Assembly (NCBI GenBank): GCA_015039365.1
Contig: WION01000016.1
Coordinates: 124,001-188,000 of the forward strand
DNA length: 64,000 bases
Direction of reading: 5' to 3'
Source: Amanita rubescens
Taxonomy: Eukaryota > Basidiomycota > Agaricomycetes > Agaricales > Amanitaceae
Shown: positions 48,701 through 59,331 of the stretch, in pieces
How positions within the stretch are numbered: the first letter of the stretch is position 1
Layout of the letters: the number at the start of each line of letters is the position of its first letter
Program-made: the position numbers and the translations under genes
Notes under the pieces: model-generated
What the model was told of the DNA's origin: nothing
Databases searched by the model: none
The model's input: only the letters and a program-made list of their open reading frames with translations

Positions 48701-51700
48701 ATGCAGCCTCCCCACTCTCGCGCTGATGCTCATGATTCTCAGAATCCCCACAGCTTCTATTTTTCTGCACAGGCTCAGGCCCTGAAAAGACGCAAGGTGG
48801 ACAGGGCCTGCGATACCTGCAGGAGAAGGAAAACAAGATGTGACGGTCCAGAAATGCCAAACAACCTCTGTTCGAACTGCCTACAGTCAGGGAAACCTTG
48901 TACCTACATGTACGTAATTGCATATCATATTAACCAATACGACCTCACGACTCTCAGAGAATCATCAAAGCCGCGGGGTCCGCCCAAGGCGTGAGTTCCA
49001 ATTCCCCGTAAATTTTATCTTCATGCTCATCTGACCTGTTAGTTATGTTATCGGACTTGAAAATAAAATGGAGAAACTGGAAGCCCTGCTTAAGCGGGTG
49101 GGTATCTCCCGACCAATAGCCTGTGGCACTGACACACGGACGCCATCAGTTATACCCTGACGTCGACTTCTCTCATGAACTCGGGCCACCCGTCGTTCGA
49201 GATTCTTGGAAAACCGAGTGTCGGATCAGTCAAATGCCATCCTCTGATGCCAAAAAGACGAACGAATCCCTACGGCCATCTCCTGAGCGTCAGCCAGATG
49301 ACCTGAAAACACCTCTACATCTATTACCTGAATTAAGGTTGTCTTCATCTGCTCGGATAGAACATGAACATTACCACCATCGCGGACATGATGGATTCGA
49401 AGACAGTGATAACACCGCTTCATCTGGAGAAAACTACAATACATCAGACTCCGAGGCCATGGCAAAATCATTCGCTACTGCGTTAACTATAAGAGGCGCC
49501 CTTGAACGCGTTGATTTTGCCGAAGATCCGCAAAGCGTCCGTTTCCATGGGAGGACCAGTGTCCAAGGTCTTGTTGATGCGACGAGAAAATATAGACGAA
49601 TGCTTTTTGATCAATCAGGCAGTCCAGGCGTACTTATGCCGCAGGGCCAAATAACCGACGACTCATTGCTTTGTCGTGATCGAAGACCAGAGTATTGGCG
49701 GACCCCGAAAGTGAGCTTTTGGTTTTATAACAGATGGATTACTGACCCGTATTTTGTAGTGGGAGTTGGCCTGGGAAGGCTACTTCGACTCGAAACCTTT
49801 CCTTGTCGATATCCTCGCTCAATTTCCATCGCCGGAACTCGCGCGCAATCTTATTGACCTGTATTTTGAAAACATAAATACCTTGTTTACGCTTCTGCAT
49901 CGGCCGACATTCGAACGCCAATTTAAAGATCAATTGCATAAGCGAGATATCTGGTTCACAGCCGTTTGCATGGGGATGTTTGCTGTCGCTAGCAAGCACA
50001 GCGACGATCCTCGAGTAGTGCCATCGAACGCTAGAACGCCCAGCGGTGGCGTTGACTGGACCAAGGCTGGCTGGGATTATTTTAACATGTGCGTCGATGT
50101 CCACCGCATTAGGAGAAGTTTGTTTTTGCCAGCCACACTGTTTGAGATGCAGACCTTCACGGTACGAGCTTTGTATGTACAATGTGATTCCAATCTGACA
50201 TAGCCGCACCAAGCTAATGACTTTTTTTCTGCGGAACTCGATAGCCTACCCTGTCGGTTGGCATGTCGTAGCAGCTGGGTTGCGCAAAGCCCAAGATGTC
50301 GGCGCCCATCGCAAGAAAATGTATCGTGGAAAGGCCAGTGTCGATGGGGAACTGTGGAAACGTGCTTTCTGGTTTTTAGCTCTATTCGACGTCTTCGGCT
50401 CCGTCTCTTTGGGACGCTCATGCTGTACCAGTGAAGAAGAGTGTGTCGATTTCACCTCTGTATTGCTACGGGAGCTTAAATTTATAGTTACGACCTTGAC
50501 TTGCCCCTTGAGGTTGATGACCAGTATTGGGAGACCAGCAACCCTGAGGAGGCATTCAAACAGCCCAAAGGCGTGCCATCTAAGATATCTGCGCTCAATT
50601 GTCTTATCAAGATAGGGCGGATCCTCGGATTCGTTCAGAAAACACTTGTAAGCATCGACAGTGGGCTGTTCCGCCGTTAGCTAATCTTTTTCCAGTACGG
50701 TATTGATAAATCTGCCTCCTTCGTTCCAAAAACCCGCAGTCGAGGGGAACAATTACTGAAAGATATAGAGACTGCGCTCGATGAATGGCTTCGGCATCTG
50801 CCAACACATTGTAAGTCAACCCCGTTCAACTTGCTTTGAAATTGACCTGCAAGCTACATAGTAAAATGGCCCGACGATATGGACCCCGTGTTCGCTAGTC
50901 AATCCGCGCTGATATATCTCATGTATTATACTGTTCAGATCATCGTGTATAGGCCTTTCACCACACAGCCATGTTATAGCTCCACAGTGCAGAAGGACCA
51001 TGCTGATCCGTGTTCAGCGGAGGCGCTCAGGGCATCTACACTTGCTGCACGGGCAATTGTCCGGGTGCTTCAAGCTCAGAAGACTGCCGGAGTTGTAAAT
51101 CCTGATGGCGTGCTCTACGCCTCGTACTATGCAACGGGACAGCTGCTGCTGCGAGTTTGGGATCTAAAGGCCCGGGAGAAGGCACAGAAAGGGAAGCAAA
51201 ACAGGAACAACATCTTGGGAAACGGAGATTCTTCAAAATTATTGCCGGCGCAAGAGATTGATGAACTCATGGCCGATGTATATGTTGTGATGGGTCTGTT
51301 CGAAAAGGCACGAGAAAAATGGGACTTTGCCCAGCCTATCTTGTAAGACGGTTGAATTCCTATCCTGTCGCCTCTCGCTGATCATTTGCGAAAGAGAAAG
51401 GTTCAAGCAATCTTTACCAAAAGATGGAGAAATGCCACAACTTGATATATGGTATCGAACACCTGGGCACTTGGGCTTTGGCGGAGGCCCAACAGATCAA
51501 GATCCATTTTTATCATCCACCTCCAGAAGCTTTCCCTACCCGGTAGAACCGAGTGGTCAACAAGGGTCGCCACTGTATCCATCTGCTCAGAACTTCTCCT
51601 ATTCAACCTTGGCGAGCAATTTTCCACCTATAGCAAGCCAGGTTCCTGTGGAGGAATTTGTTTCTCTCGGTATACCCGGATCGTCGACTCGAATGACGGT

Positions 51701-52226
51701 TGCTCCGAGTTTCAGCGATGGTGTACAGTGTTGGCCAGCGAGTGCTCCGCAAGTCTCGCGATTCGACACTGGATTATATTATTTGCCCAAGGAATCACAG
51801 AAGATCGACGATGAATCTGAGATGGATCTAACAACCGTGCGAAGGCCGGTGTCTTATCAAACTCCCGGTTCAAGTATGTTCACTCCCGAAGAACAATTTA
51901 GCCTGGGACATTCGCTCGATTATGGGTTCACGGCAATGGATCAACAAGCTTATGCAGAAGATCAGTACGATTTAGGCATGACGCATGAACAGGTTCATCA
52001 TGGCCCGCACGAGAACCCTAGTGCTGTACCGCGTTATGCGGAGAGGTCGGTCCCTTATGGTAATCCGCATTTTTCTGAGCTGACAACAATGGTTCTCAGG
52101 TACTCTAATTCTACCAGTCAGCCCGTCTTACCTCCCATACCCTCACATCGATTGGTTTGGCCCGCCAACGAACCTAACCCATTCCTGAGCCAAAGTGTTT
52201 TCTACGGCAATAACATTCGTCAATAA
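48701..52226 (+). CDS. Zn2Cys6 fungal-specific transcription factor, copy A
   Basis: The N-terminal binuclear zinc cluster is CDTCRRRKTRCDG...CSNCLQSGKPC (spacing 2-6-9-2-6), preceded by basic KRRKVDRA and followed by a linker and short coiled coil (YVIGLENKMEKLEALLKR). An acidic, disordered stretch follows. The fungal_trans regulatory domain starts WELAWEGYFDSKPFLVDILA and includes INTLFTLLHRPTFERQF, LRKAQDVGAHRKKMYR and YDLDLPLEVDDQYWE, then ALIYLMYYTVQIIVYRPF. The C-terminus is Gln/Ser/Pro-rich. About ten introns were resolved; one needs donor GTGTGTCG at 50439, which keeps frame. A 54-nt phase-neutral intron (52046-52099) near the end is likely because copy B needs one at the same place. 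The target genes are unknown. Confidence 0.85.
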
Positions 52227-53204
52227 AATTCTGAATCGGATGCGGCATTCTCTTGTACTATATCATGACATTTATTTGCATTATACGGTGGTTTGGTTTT
52301 TGCGCTGTGCTTTCTGGTTACCATCATGGTGTATACATCTCTGTATTGGTACAACACTATCCATATAATGATTACATTCATGCTAATGATTGCAAACTAA
52401 ATAGATTCGCAGGTGAGAAAGCACCAGTCTCAGAGAAAAATGGATGTACATGGGAAATGGATCATTTCCTTGAGACCGCAGAACGCACCGCGCTCTTTAC
52501 CGGTTCGGCCCGCGCACGATGAGTGACATCAACCTAAATATAGATAGCTTTGCTGCCGTCCAAGTCCGCTTTGCTGAGTAGCTCCCTCCATTTTCACCAA
52601 TCAGACTTGTTGCATTCAAAATAACCTGATAAGATGCAAAAGATGTCCAAGAAAGGCGTATTGATATCAAATACTTACGCCTGTACTGTGGACGTCACGG
52701 GCAAGAATACTTACCATAGCGGCTTGGAGTCTTGGACAGTAAGTGTGGCGCAGCGGCGGCCGTCATCGACCCTGATGGAACAGAGGTTAAAGAAAGTTGG
52801 AATGGCCAGGAATGGCGCTGTGCCTTGCCAAGCGCGGCAGTGAGTCTATCAGTGATCCTCTTTCAACTTCTCCGCCATCTGCGTCTAATGTCAGAGTCAT
52901 GGTTGCACAGTTGCCAGCACGCTGACATCACCGTTTCGCAATCAAAAACATGTGAGCGACAAAGAACCTCATTGCCCACTTGACATTTGCACCGTCCATG
53001 GAAACAAAACAGTCTTAGTCTTGCTCTTTGTCACGCTCGAGATAGTGCACCGCTAACTCTTCTTGCATGGTAAGATGATAGATCAAGAGTCGATCATGGT
53101 CGATCACCGATCACTATATCGATCACTTCTCTCACAATGCGCGCTCGCCACGTGCGCGACATAACAGACCGCCGTTGTTGTCTCACCCTCCCTCCTTTAC
53201 CTGC
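52227..53204. other. Spacer between the two transcription factor paralogues
   Basis: 978 bp with no recognised gene. A weak candidate small spliced gene lies at about 52634-52990 (+): an ORF MQKMSKKGVLISNTYA..., and a separate frame CGAAAAVIDPDGTEVKESWN that ends at a clean donor GTGAGT with acceptor TGTCAG 53 nt later. I cannot join them convincingly or name a family. The right end contains the GATCA cluster described separately. Confidence 0.4.
53081..53125. repeat. Cluster of five GATCA pentamers upstream of copy B
   Basis: GATCA occurs at 53081, 53092, 53102, 53109 and 53121, four of them as CGATCA, within 45 bp and about 80-120 bp upstream of the copy B start codon. It may be a regulator-binding cluster or chance. 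No equivalent is obvious upstream of copy A. Confidence 0.45.
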
Positions 53205-56200
53205 ATGCTACCAACCTCCAGTTCCGTTGACGCCTTTGATTCTCACTTTGATCTTCATGTACAGGATCAGAAAAAGCGCAAGTTAGATAGGGCTTGCGAT
53301 TCCTGCAGGAGAAGGAAGAAACGATGTGATGGCCCCCAAACGCCGAATAACTGTTGTTCAAGCTGTCTACAGTCGGAAAGACTTTGCACCTATGAGTAGG
53401 TATTCATGTATTCTACTGATCCAGCCAACTTCATCGAATCATTAGGCAATCGTCGAAGCCGCGAGGTCCACCCAAAGCGTCAGTTGCTTTACTCTCGCAT
53501 TTTTTTCTTAGTGCTTATCCGACGTACCAGTTATGTTATCGGTCTTGAGAATAAAAAGGAGAGATTGGAAAACTTGCTTGAGCGCGCAAGTGTTCAGCGC
53601 TTATTATACCTGTGCATTGATAAACAGATTACTCCAGTTATATCCTGGCGTAGACTTCACGGACGAACTCGGGCAACCCGTCCTTCGTGATTCTTGGAAA
53701 AAGGAACAGCCGGTAATTCGAACATTGTTTTCTGATGTTGCAACGAGGACTGACCTCGCCTAGCCATCTGACCGTCGTCCGGAAGCACCGCTGCATTTGT
53801 TACCCGAGTTAAGGTTGCCTTCATCTGCTCGGATGAAACATGGACGTTATCGCTATCGTGGCCTTGATGTAGATGAGTGTGTGGACAACGACAATTCCTT
53901 TTCATCTGGCGAAGATGACGACTCATCGTCCGACTCTGAAGCTATGGCACGGTCTGCAACTCTACACCAGTCAACTGAACCTGCCGATTTTGCGGAAGAC
54001 CCGCAAACCGTCCGTTTCCACGGGAAGACTAGTGTTCAAGGACTTGTTGTTGATGCAACAAGAAAGTATAGACAAATGCTTCTCAATCGGTCCGGGAATC
54101 TTAGGGCACGTGGGCTTATGGAGCAAACTCCAAGCAACTTACCGCTGCAGTGTAGTCAACAAAGACCAGAATACTGGCAGGCACCCAAAGTGAGTGTTCA
54201 TCATGTAAGTTGTTTAGGTATTTTAACTGCATCCTTCCAGTGGGAGCTGACTTGGGATGGCTATCGCTTGAACTCGAAAGGTTCTCTTGTTGATCTTCTT
54301 GCTTTATTTCCACCACTGGACCTTGCACGCAGTCTAGTCGCCCTTTTTTTCGAATACACAAATATCCTACTCCCATTTCTACATCGGCCGACGTTCGAAC
54401 GCCAATTCAAAGATAAACTATACGAGCGAGACATCGGGTTCGTCGGCATTTGTAACGTGGTATTTGCCATAGCCAGCAGGTTTAGCAATGATCCCCGAGT
54501 GGTGCCACTGAATGCTAAATTGCCTAACGGTGATATTGACTGGTGCAAGGCAGGCTGGGATTACTTTGCCGTGAGTATGTACGTCCACTATGCCAGGAGA
54601 AGTCTATTCTTGCCTGCCACATTATTTGAGATACAATCGTACCCGGTACGAGCTTTTTTTATTAATACATCGTAATGCCAATCTAACATACGTTGCCCAG
54701 TTAATGTCTTGGTTTCTGCGATCCACCCCTGCCTATGCCGCCGCTTGGCCTATTACGGGGACTGGATTACGCAAGGCGCAAGACGTCGGAGTCCATCGCA
54801 AGAAGACATACCGCGAAAAGACTGGCGTGGATGGCGAACTGTGGAAGCGTGCTTTCTGGCTTTTGGTTGTGCTTGACAACTTTAGTGCCCAAACCCTGGG
54901 ACGTTCTTCTTGCATCAATCAAGAAGAGTGGGTAGTTATGCCGATTCCATGTTGCGAGAGCTGAACTGGATAGTTATGATCTGGACTTGCCACTTGAGGT
55001 TGATGATGAATATTGGGAAACCAGCAATCCTGCAGAGGCATTCAAACAGCCTCCAGGTGTGCCGTCTGAGGCATCTGCATTTAGGTGGTTTATAAAGATA
55101 GGATGGATTATGAATTTCACTCACAAGACGCTTGTACGTGCAACGTCAAGTCAACTGTTCTTCCCTGAATTTTTTTAGTATGCCATTGACAAATCAGCGT
55201 CTTTTGTTCCAAAAACCCGCAATAGAGCGGAACAGGTATTGAAAGATATTGAAACTGCGCTTGATGAATGGGGCAGGTCTCTACCTGAACATAGTATGTC
55301 GTCTGCTTTTGACTCAGTTTTGAAATTAATGAAATTACATAGTCAAGTGGTCTGAGAATATGCAAGACCCCGTATTCACGTCCCAAGCTGCGATGTTGTA
55401 TCTCCTGTATCGTTCCGCCCAAATCGTTGTGTACAGGCCGTTCACCGGGCGGCCATCTGATAGCTCCGCAGCGCAGAAGGAAGAGGGCCATGACGAGTCA
55501 ATCTCCGCCAAGGCCCTCCGGATGTGTATGGCTGCTGCACGCTCGATTGTGCGGGTAATCAGATCTCAGAAAACTGGCAGGATTGCAGGCACAACTGTCG
55601 AATTCTATTCCGGTTACTATGCAGCCGGACAGCTTCTACTACGAATTTGGGATCTGAAAGCGCAGCTGAAAGCGCTGAGAGAGAAGCAAGACAAGACCCT
55701 AAGCTTGTTGGGGAATGATGCACAAAAGGAAGACCCAATGCTGTCCCTAACGCAAGAGATTGATGAGCTCATCGCCGATGTGTATATTGTGGTGGGTCTA
55801 TATGAAAAGCACCAAGCGAGATGGGAGTTTGTCCAGCCAATCCTGTATGTCACTTAAATTTCCTATATTTTGCTTCTCGATGACCGGCTTGCCGAAGAGA
55901 AAGGGTTAAGGAATCTCTACCAAAAGACGGAGAAATGCTACCACCTGATATCTGGTATCAAACAACGCCAAAGTACTTTGGCCCTGATGCAGATGAAGAA
56001 GTCACAAGTCAGGAACCATTACCGTCGGTGCCAAACGGGCCTGAAGACTTAAGCCATCTATACGGTCAACCGCAATCCAAACTCTATCCGCCTTCGCAGA
56101 CCTTACAGTCAACAGCCGTTAGCAATTTTTTTCCATCTATATCAAACCAAGCTCCACTGCAAGGGAAGCCATCACAGAGCGAGGCAGCTCGGGAGGACTC

Positions 56201-56956
56201 TGTTTCCCTCGGGATGGCCGGACCATCTACTCGAGCGATGACTGCTCCGAGTTCAGTCAGTGCCTTGCAGTCTTATCTAGAGAATGTCCCGCAAATATCT
56301 CCATTTGACATTGGACAATATTTTCTACCAGAGGAACCGCAAATGCATAGGCAAACCGACGGTGGATCACTGATCCATCAGACAACTATGCAGAGACCGG
56401 TGTCTTATCAAACTCCCGTTTACAATATATTCACTCCCATGCAACCTGTTAGCCCCGGATATTCGTTTGGCTCTGAAGAACTCTTTTCGTTCATGGCAGA
56501 ATATCAACAAGCAGCCAGTGGAAATTTAGCTCCTGCCCCATCAACTTTCCCCGAGAATGAATTTGGCCTTCCTGTCACTCACGAACAAACCTATTACCAC
56601 TTTGAACGTCAAGCAAATACAGTGAACTTGAATCACACTGCTGTACCACGTTCTGCTGGGAGGTTAGTCTGGTATGGGCAAAGTCCTTATTAACTAACAA
56701 TAATTATGCACAGGTTCTCTGACCCCGCCATTCAGTCAGCTCTGCCACGCACCGTGAATTTCCCTGCTGCATCACGTACGGAAAGGTCAGTCCCTTATAA
56801 CAGAACATTTCGAAAGGTGACAATGACGTGCTCAGGTACTCTAATCCCGCCGATTACGCGGCTGCAGCCCGTATCCCCTCACAACAATTGATCTGGCCTA
56901 GCAGTGAGCCCAACCCGTTCTTGACCCAGAGTGTTTCCTACGACCATTTTCTTTAA
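53205..56956 (+). CDS. Zn2Cys6 fungal-specific transcription factor, copy B
   Basis: A tandem paralogue of copy A with the same exon plan. The zinc cluster is CDSCRRRKKRCDG...CSSCLQSERLC with basic KKRKLDRA. The linker is YVIGLENKKERLENLLER, and the regulatory domain runs from WELTWDGYRLNSKGSLVDLL, ILLPFLHRPTFERQF, GLRKAQDVGVHRKKTYR and YDLDLPLEVDDEYWETSN to YLLYRSAQIVVYRPF. Two features differ from copy A. The intron after LLER starts GCAAGT (53586-53637). And a stop TAG at 53761-53763 sits in frame, where copy A has CGG; a 51-nt GTAATT...CCTAG intron (53713-53763) would remove it. A 50-nt intron (56786-56835) restores the tail RYSNPADYAAAARIPSQQ, ending at 56956. Confidence 0.8.
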
Positions 56957-57138
56957 CGTTACTGCAGATACCGATAATTGCGCTTGACTTTTGTACAATA
57001 CTTTCTGGTCAAAATGTTTTGTATGCTTATACTGTACTGTACCGTTCATTGATATCCATAAAGTTTAAATTGTTACTACTGGAACCAATCCAAGTTCTCA
57101 GGCGAGGATAATACACTTGGATGGAAAGTAGGAAATCA

Positions 57139-58198
57139 TCAAACAACTAAAATTTGTCATGAGCAAAACTCGGAATAGGTAAAAACAATTCGGTGACATA
57201 CGTAGGACAGCATTTATGCATCCGTCGTTTTCTGGATTATTCGTTATTTGGGCATACTTTCCAAAGACTACTTTTCCGCCTGCGGTGACCATACCAAGCT
57301 CTGAAACGTTGACTTCGATAACTGTGCCTTTCGTCAAAACACCAAGTTGTGTGTACATAGGAGATTGTGGATTTTTCTTGACGCCAAGGATCTGAAGTTG
57401 GAATGTTGCCTTGAGATCAGCTGCCGATATGCGCCCTGGATTAGACTGACATCATCAGTTTAGCTTCGAGTACGCACGATGAGTGACATTGGCCTTTTTG
57501 TATCGCAAAGCCATTGGTCGAATGAAGCGCTCCATTTTTACAGGTTTTCGAGTGAAACCTTCGCCAACAAATGTAGCTTTTGTAACCATCCTCTTCCACG
57601 CTTTACTCTTGCTCTTTCCTGTTTTCACCACCTTAAACATTTCGTCTTCTGCGATGCCTCGGACTTGTGGTAAAGGGACGGCGTATTTAGCCGCTTTGTC
57701 TTTGCGTTTTTGTTTGATAGCACTTGACAATGCTTTGGCGTCTTTCTGACCCTCTCTGTCGAGCAAGTATGTTGGCAAGGCGCCATCAGGCACTGCGCCG
57801 GAATCCGCTTGCTTGACGTTGCGCTCGTCGTGTGCCTTGAGGGTCTTTTTTAGTTGCACCTTTTCTGCATGCCGTTTGGCGTGGAGTAGTTTAGCTTTTA
57901 TGCCAAATGCTTTTTGTGCGATGGCGGAGGAACGGTGGGCTGAACGTGCCTCTCGTTTTCGTCTGATTGTGCGGCGGGTTGGTTATGATACTGGAACAAG
58001 AAGAAAATGAAATGCCATACTTCCGTTCATAATAGTCTAATCTCCTTCCATGTCGTTTGATGTGTTCCTCGATATATTCGTTCTACACGATTCTTGAGTA
58101 CAGAAGGGAAGATGCATCGATATAAAATACCTGCGGCTGTAAAGTAAAAGAAGAGTAAGTCTAGGGTGCGGCATACATGGCAGTGAAAACATTACCAT
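57139..58198 (-). CDS. NSA2: Ribosome biogenesis protein NSA2
   Basis: NSA2 is a pre-60S assembly factor needed for 27S pre-rRNA processing. Conserved blocks are [117 protein letters not shown] and [20 protein letters not shown], ending INAVLLV. The expected N-terminus M-P-Q-N-E-Y is reconstructed only by three exons: ATG alone (58198-58196), CCGCAG (58136-58131), then AAC GAA TAT from 58082. The last intron splits CTA-C from TT GTT TGA, giving the stop at 57139-57141. It is divergent from YIP1. Confidence 0.93.
58131..58136 (-). other. NSA2: 6-nt microexon of NSA2
   Basis: The six bases CCGCAG (Pro-Gln) lie between a preceding intron 58137-58195 (GTAATG...TTACAG) and a following intron 58083-58130 (GTATTT...TGTAG). 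Splicing both gives the family's usual MPQNEYIE start. No unspliced reading gives it. Confidence 0.75.
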
Positions 58199-58299
58199 GG
58201 CTGCAGAATGATATTGACTGTAGGGGAACTAACAAAGACAAACAGCGAGTCCTTCATGCAGTACTGTACACGTGGAAAGAACGACTTTCGACTTGGATT

Positions 58300-59223
58300 A
58301 TGTGGCAGGACTCCAGCAACGTATATGGCGCGTCCTCCTCACAGGCTCCCTACTATGGACAGCAAGGCCAAACGCCCCTTCAGTTTTATACACCAGATGC
58401 CAACTCCTTTTATAGTGGTTCACGCTCTAGTCTAGATGGCCAAGTTGGTGCACAAGGGAGCATTGTCCAACAGGGCATGCCGCCTGGTTATGGCGGCAAT
58501 ATTCAATCCTCGGGAGGCTGGTGGACAGCGTTCGGCACTGGCGGACTGGAAGGCGAACCACCACTCTTAGAAGGTGCGTCTCTATGCACAGACGACTGCA
58601 GTTCCTACCAACAGGACAACAGAGCTCGGAATCAATTTTGGGCACATACGTGACAAATCCCTTACGGTACTCAATCCTTTACAACTAGTCGAAGAACGTA
58701 TCATGGATGACGCTGACTTGGCTGGACCAATTATTTTTGTGTTCTGTTTTGGGACTTGTCTTCTCTTGGTGAGTAATTTTTTGAGCAGGCCGAGCGAGAA
58801 CTCATTCTCTCCATATATGTCCACATAGTCTGGAAAGTCTAATTTCGGTTACATATATGGCGTTGGTCTATTTGGGGCTGCCTCGATTTACATGCTTTTG
58901 AACCTCATGTCGGAGAAAGGGATTGACGCGTACCGGGTTGCCTCCGTGCTTGGGTACTGTTTGTTGCCTATGGTTGGGATGAGCGCTGTTAGTGTTATGA
59001 TAGCTTTGGAGTAAGTGTCATCCTTGCTTTCTCTTCATTTCTAACATTTATTATTAGCGGTATGTTTGGTTACTTACTGTCAACAATTGCTATCTTGTGG
59101 TGTACCTATGCGGCGTCGGGGATATTCGTTGCTGTCCTTCGAATGTCAGAGCAGCGTCTACTGGTTGCATACCCTGTTGGATTACTTTACGGATGCTTTG
59201 CTTTACTGAGCATGTTCAAGTAG
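58300..59223 (+). CDS. YIP1: YIP1/YIPF5 family Golgi membrane protein
   Basis: Yip1 binds prenylated Rab/Ypt GTPases and supports ER-Golgi transport. A cytosolic N-terminus rich in Gly/Gln/Ser/Tyr (SSNVYGASSSQAPYYGQQGQ) leads to the conserved EPPLLEELGINFGHIRDKSL, split by an intron. LTVLNPLQL and MDDADLAGPIIFVFCFG then lead into five membrane helices: FGTCLLL, GKSNFGYIYGVGLFGAASIY, RVASVLGYCLLPMVGMSA, GMFGYLLSTIAILWCTYAAS and LLVAYPVGLLYGCFALLSMF. The stop is at 59221-59223. I chose ATG 58300 (MWQDSSN). An in-frame ATG at 58177 would add 41 residues but would overlap the NSA2 first exon and intron. A 4-codon upstream ORF begins at 58197. Confidence 0.92.
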
Positions 59224-59331
59224 GGTCATCGACATCCCTCTTACTTGTTACTAAGTGACAGCCCAATATTAGGCGTATATTAAATTAAAAGTATGATATA
59301 TAATAATTACGGGTATCAATGACTACATAAG

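Noticed and set aside
50430..50490. Apparent frame break in transcription factor copy A
   Set aside because: Donor GTGTGT at 50439 gives EED-YDLDLP in frame.
56780..56900. Premature stop at 56891 in transcription factor copy B
   Set aside because: A 50-nt intron 56786-56835 (GTCAGT...CTCAG) gives a tail homologous to copy A, ending at 56956.
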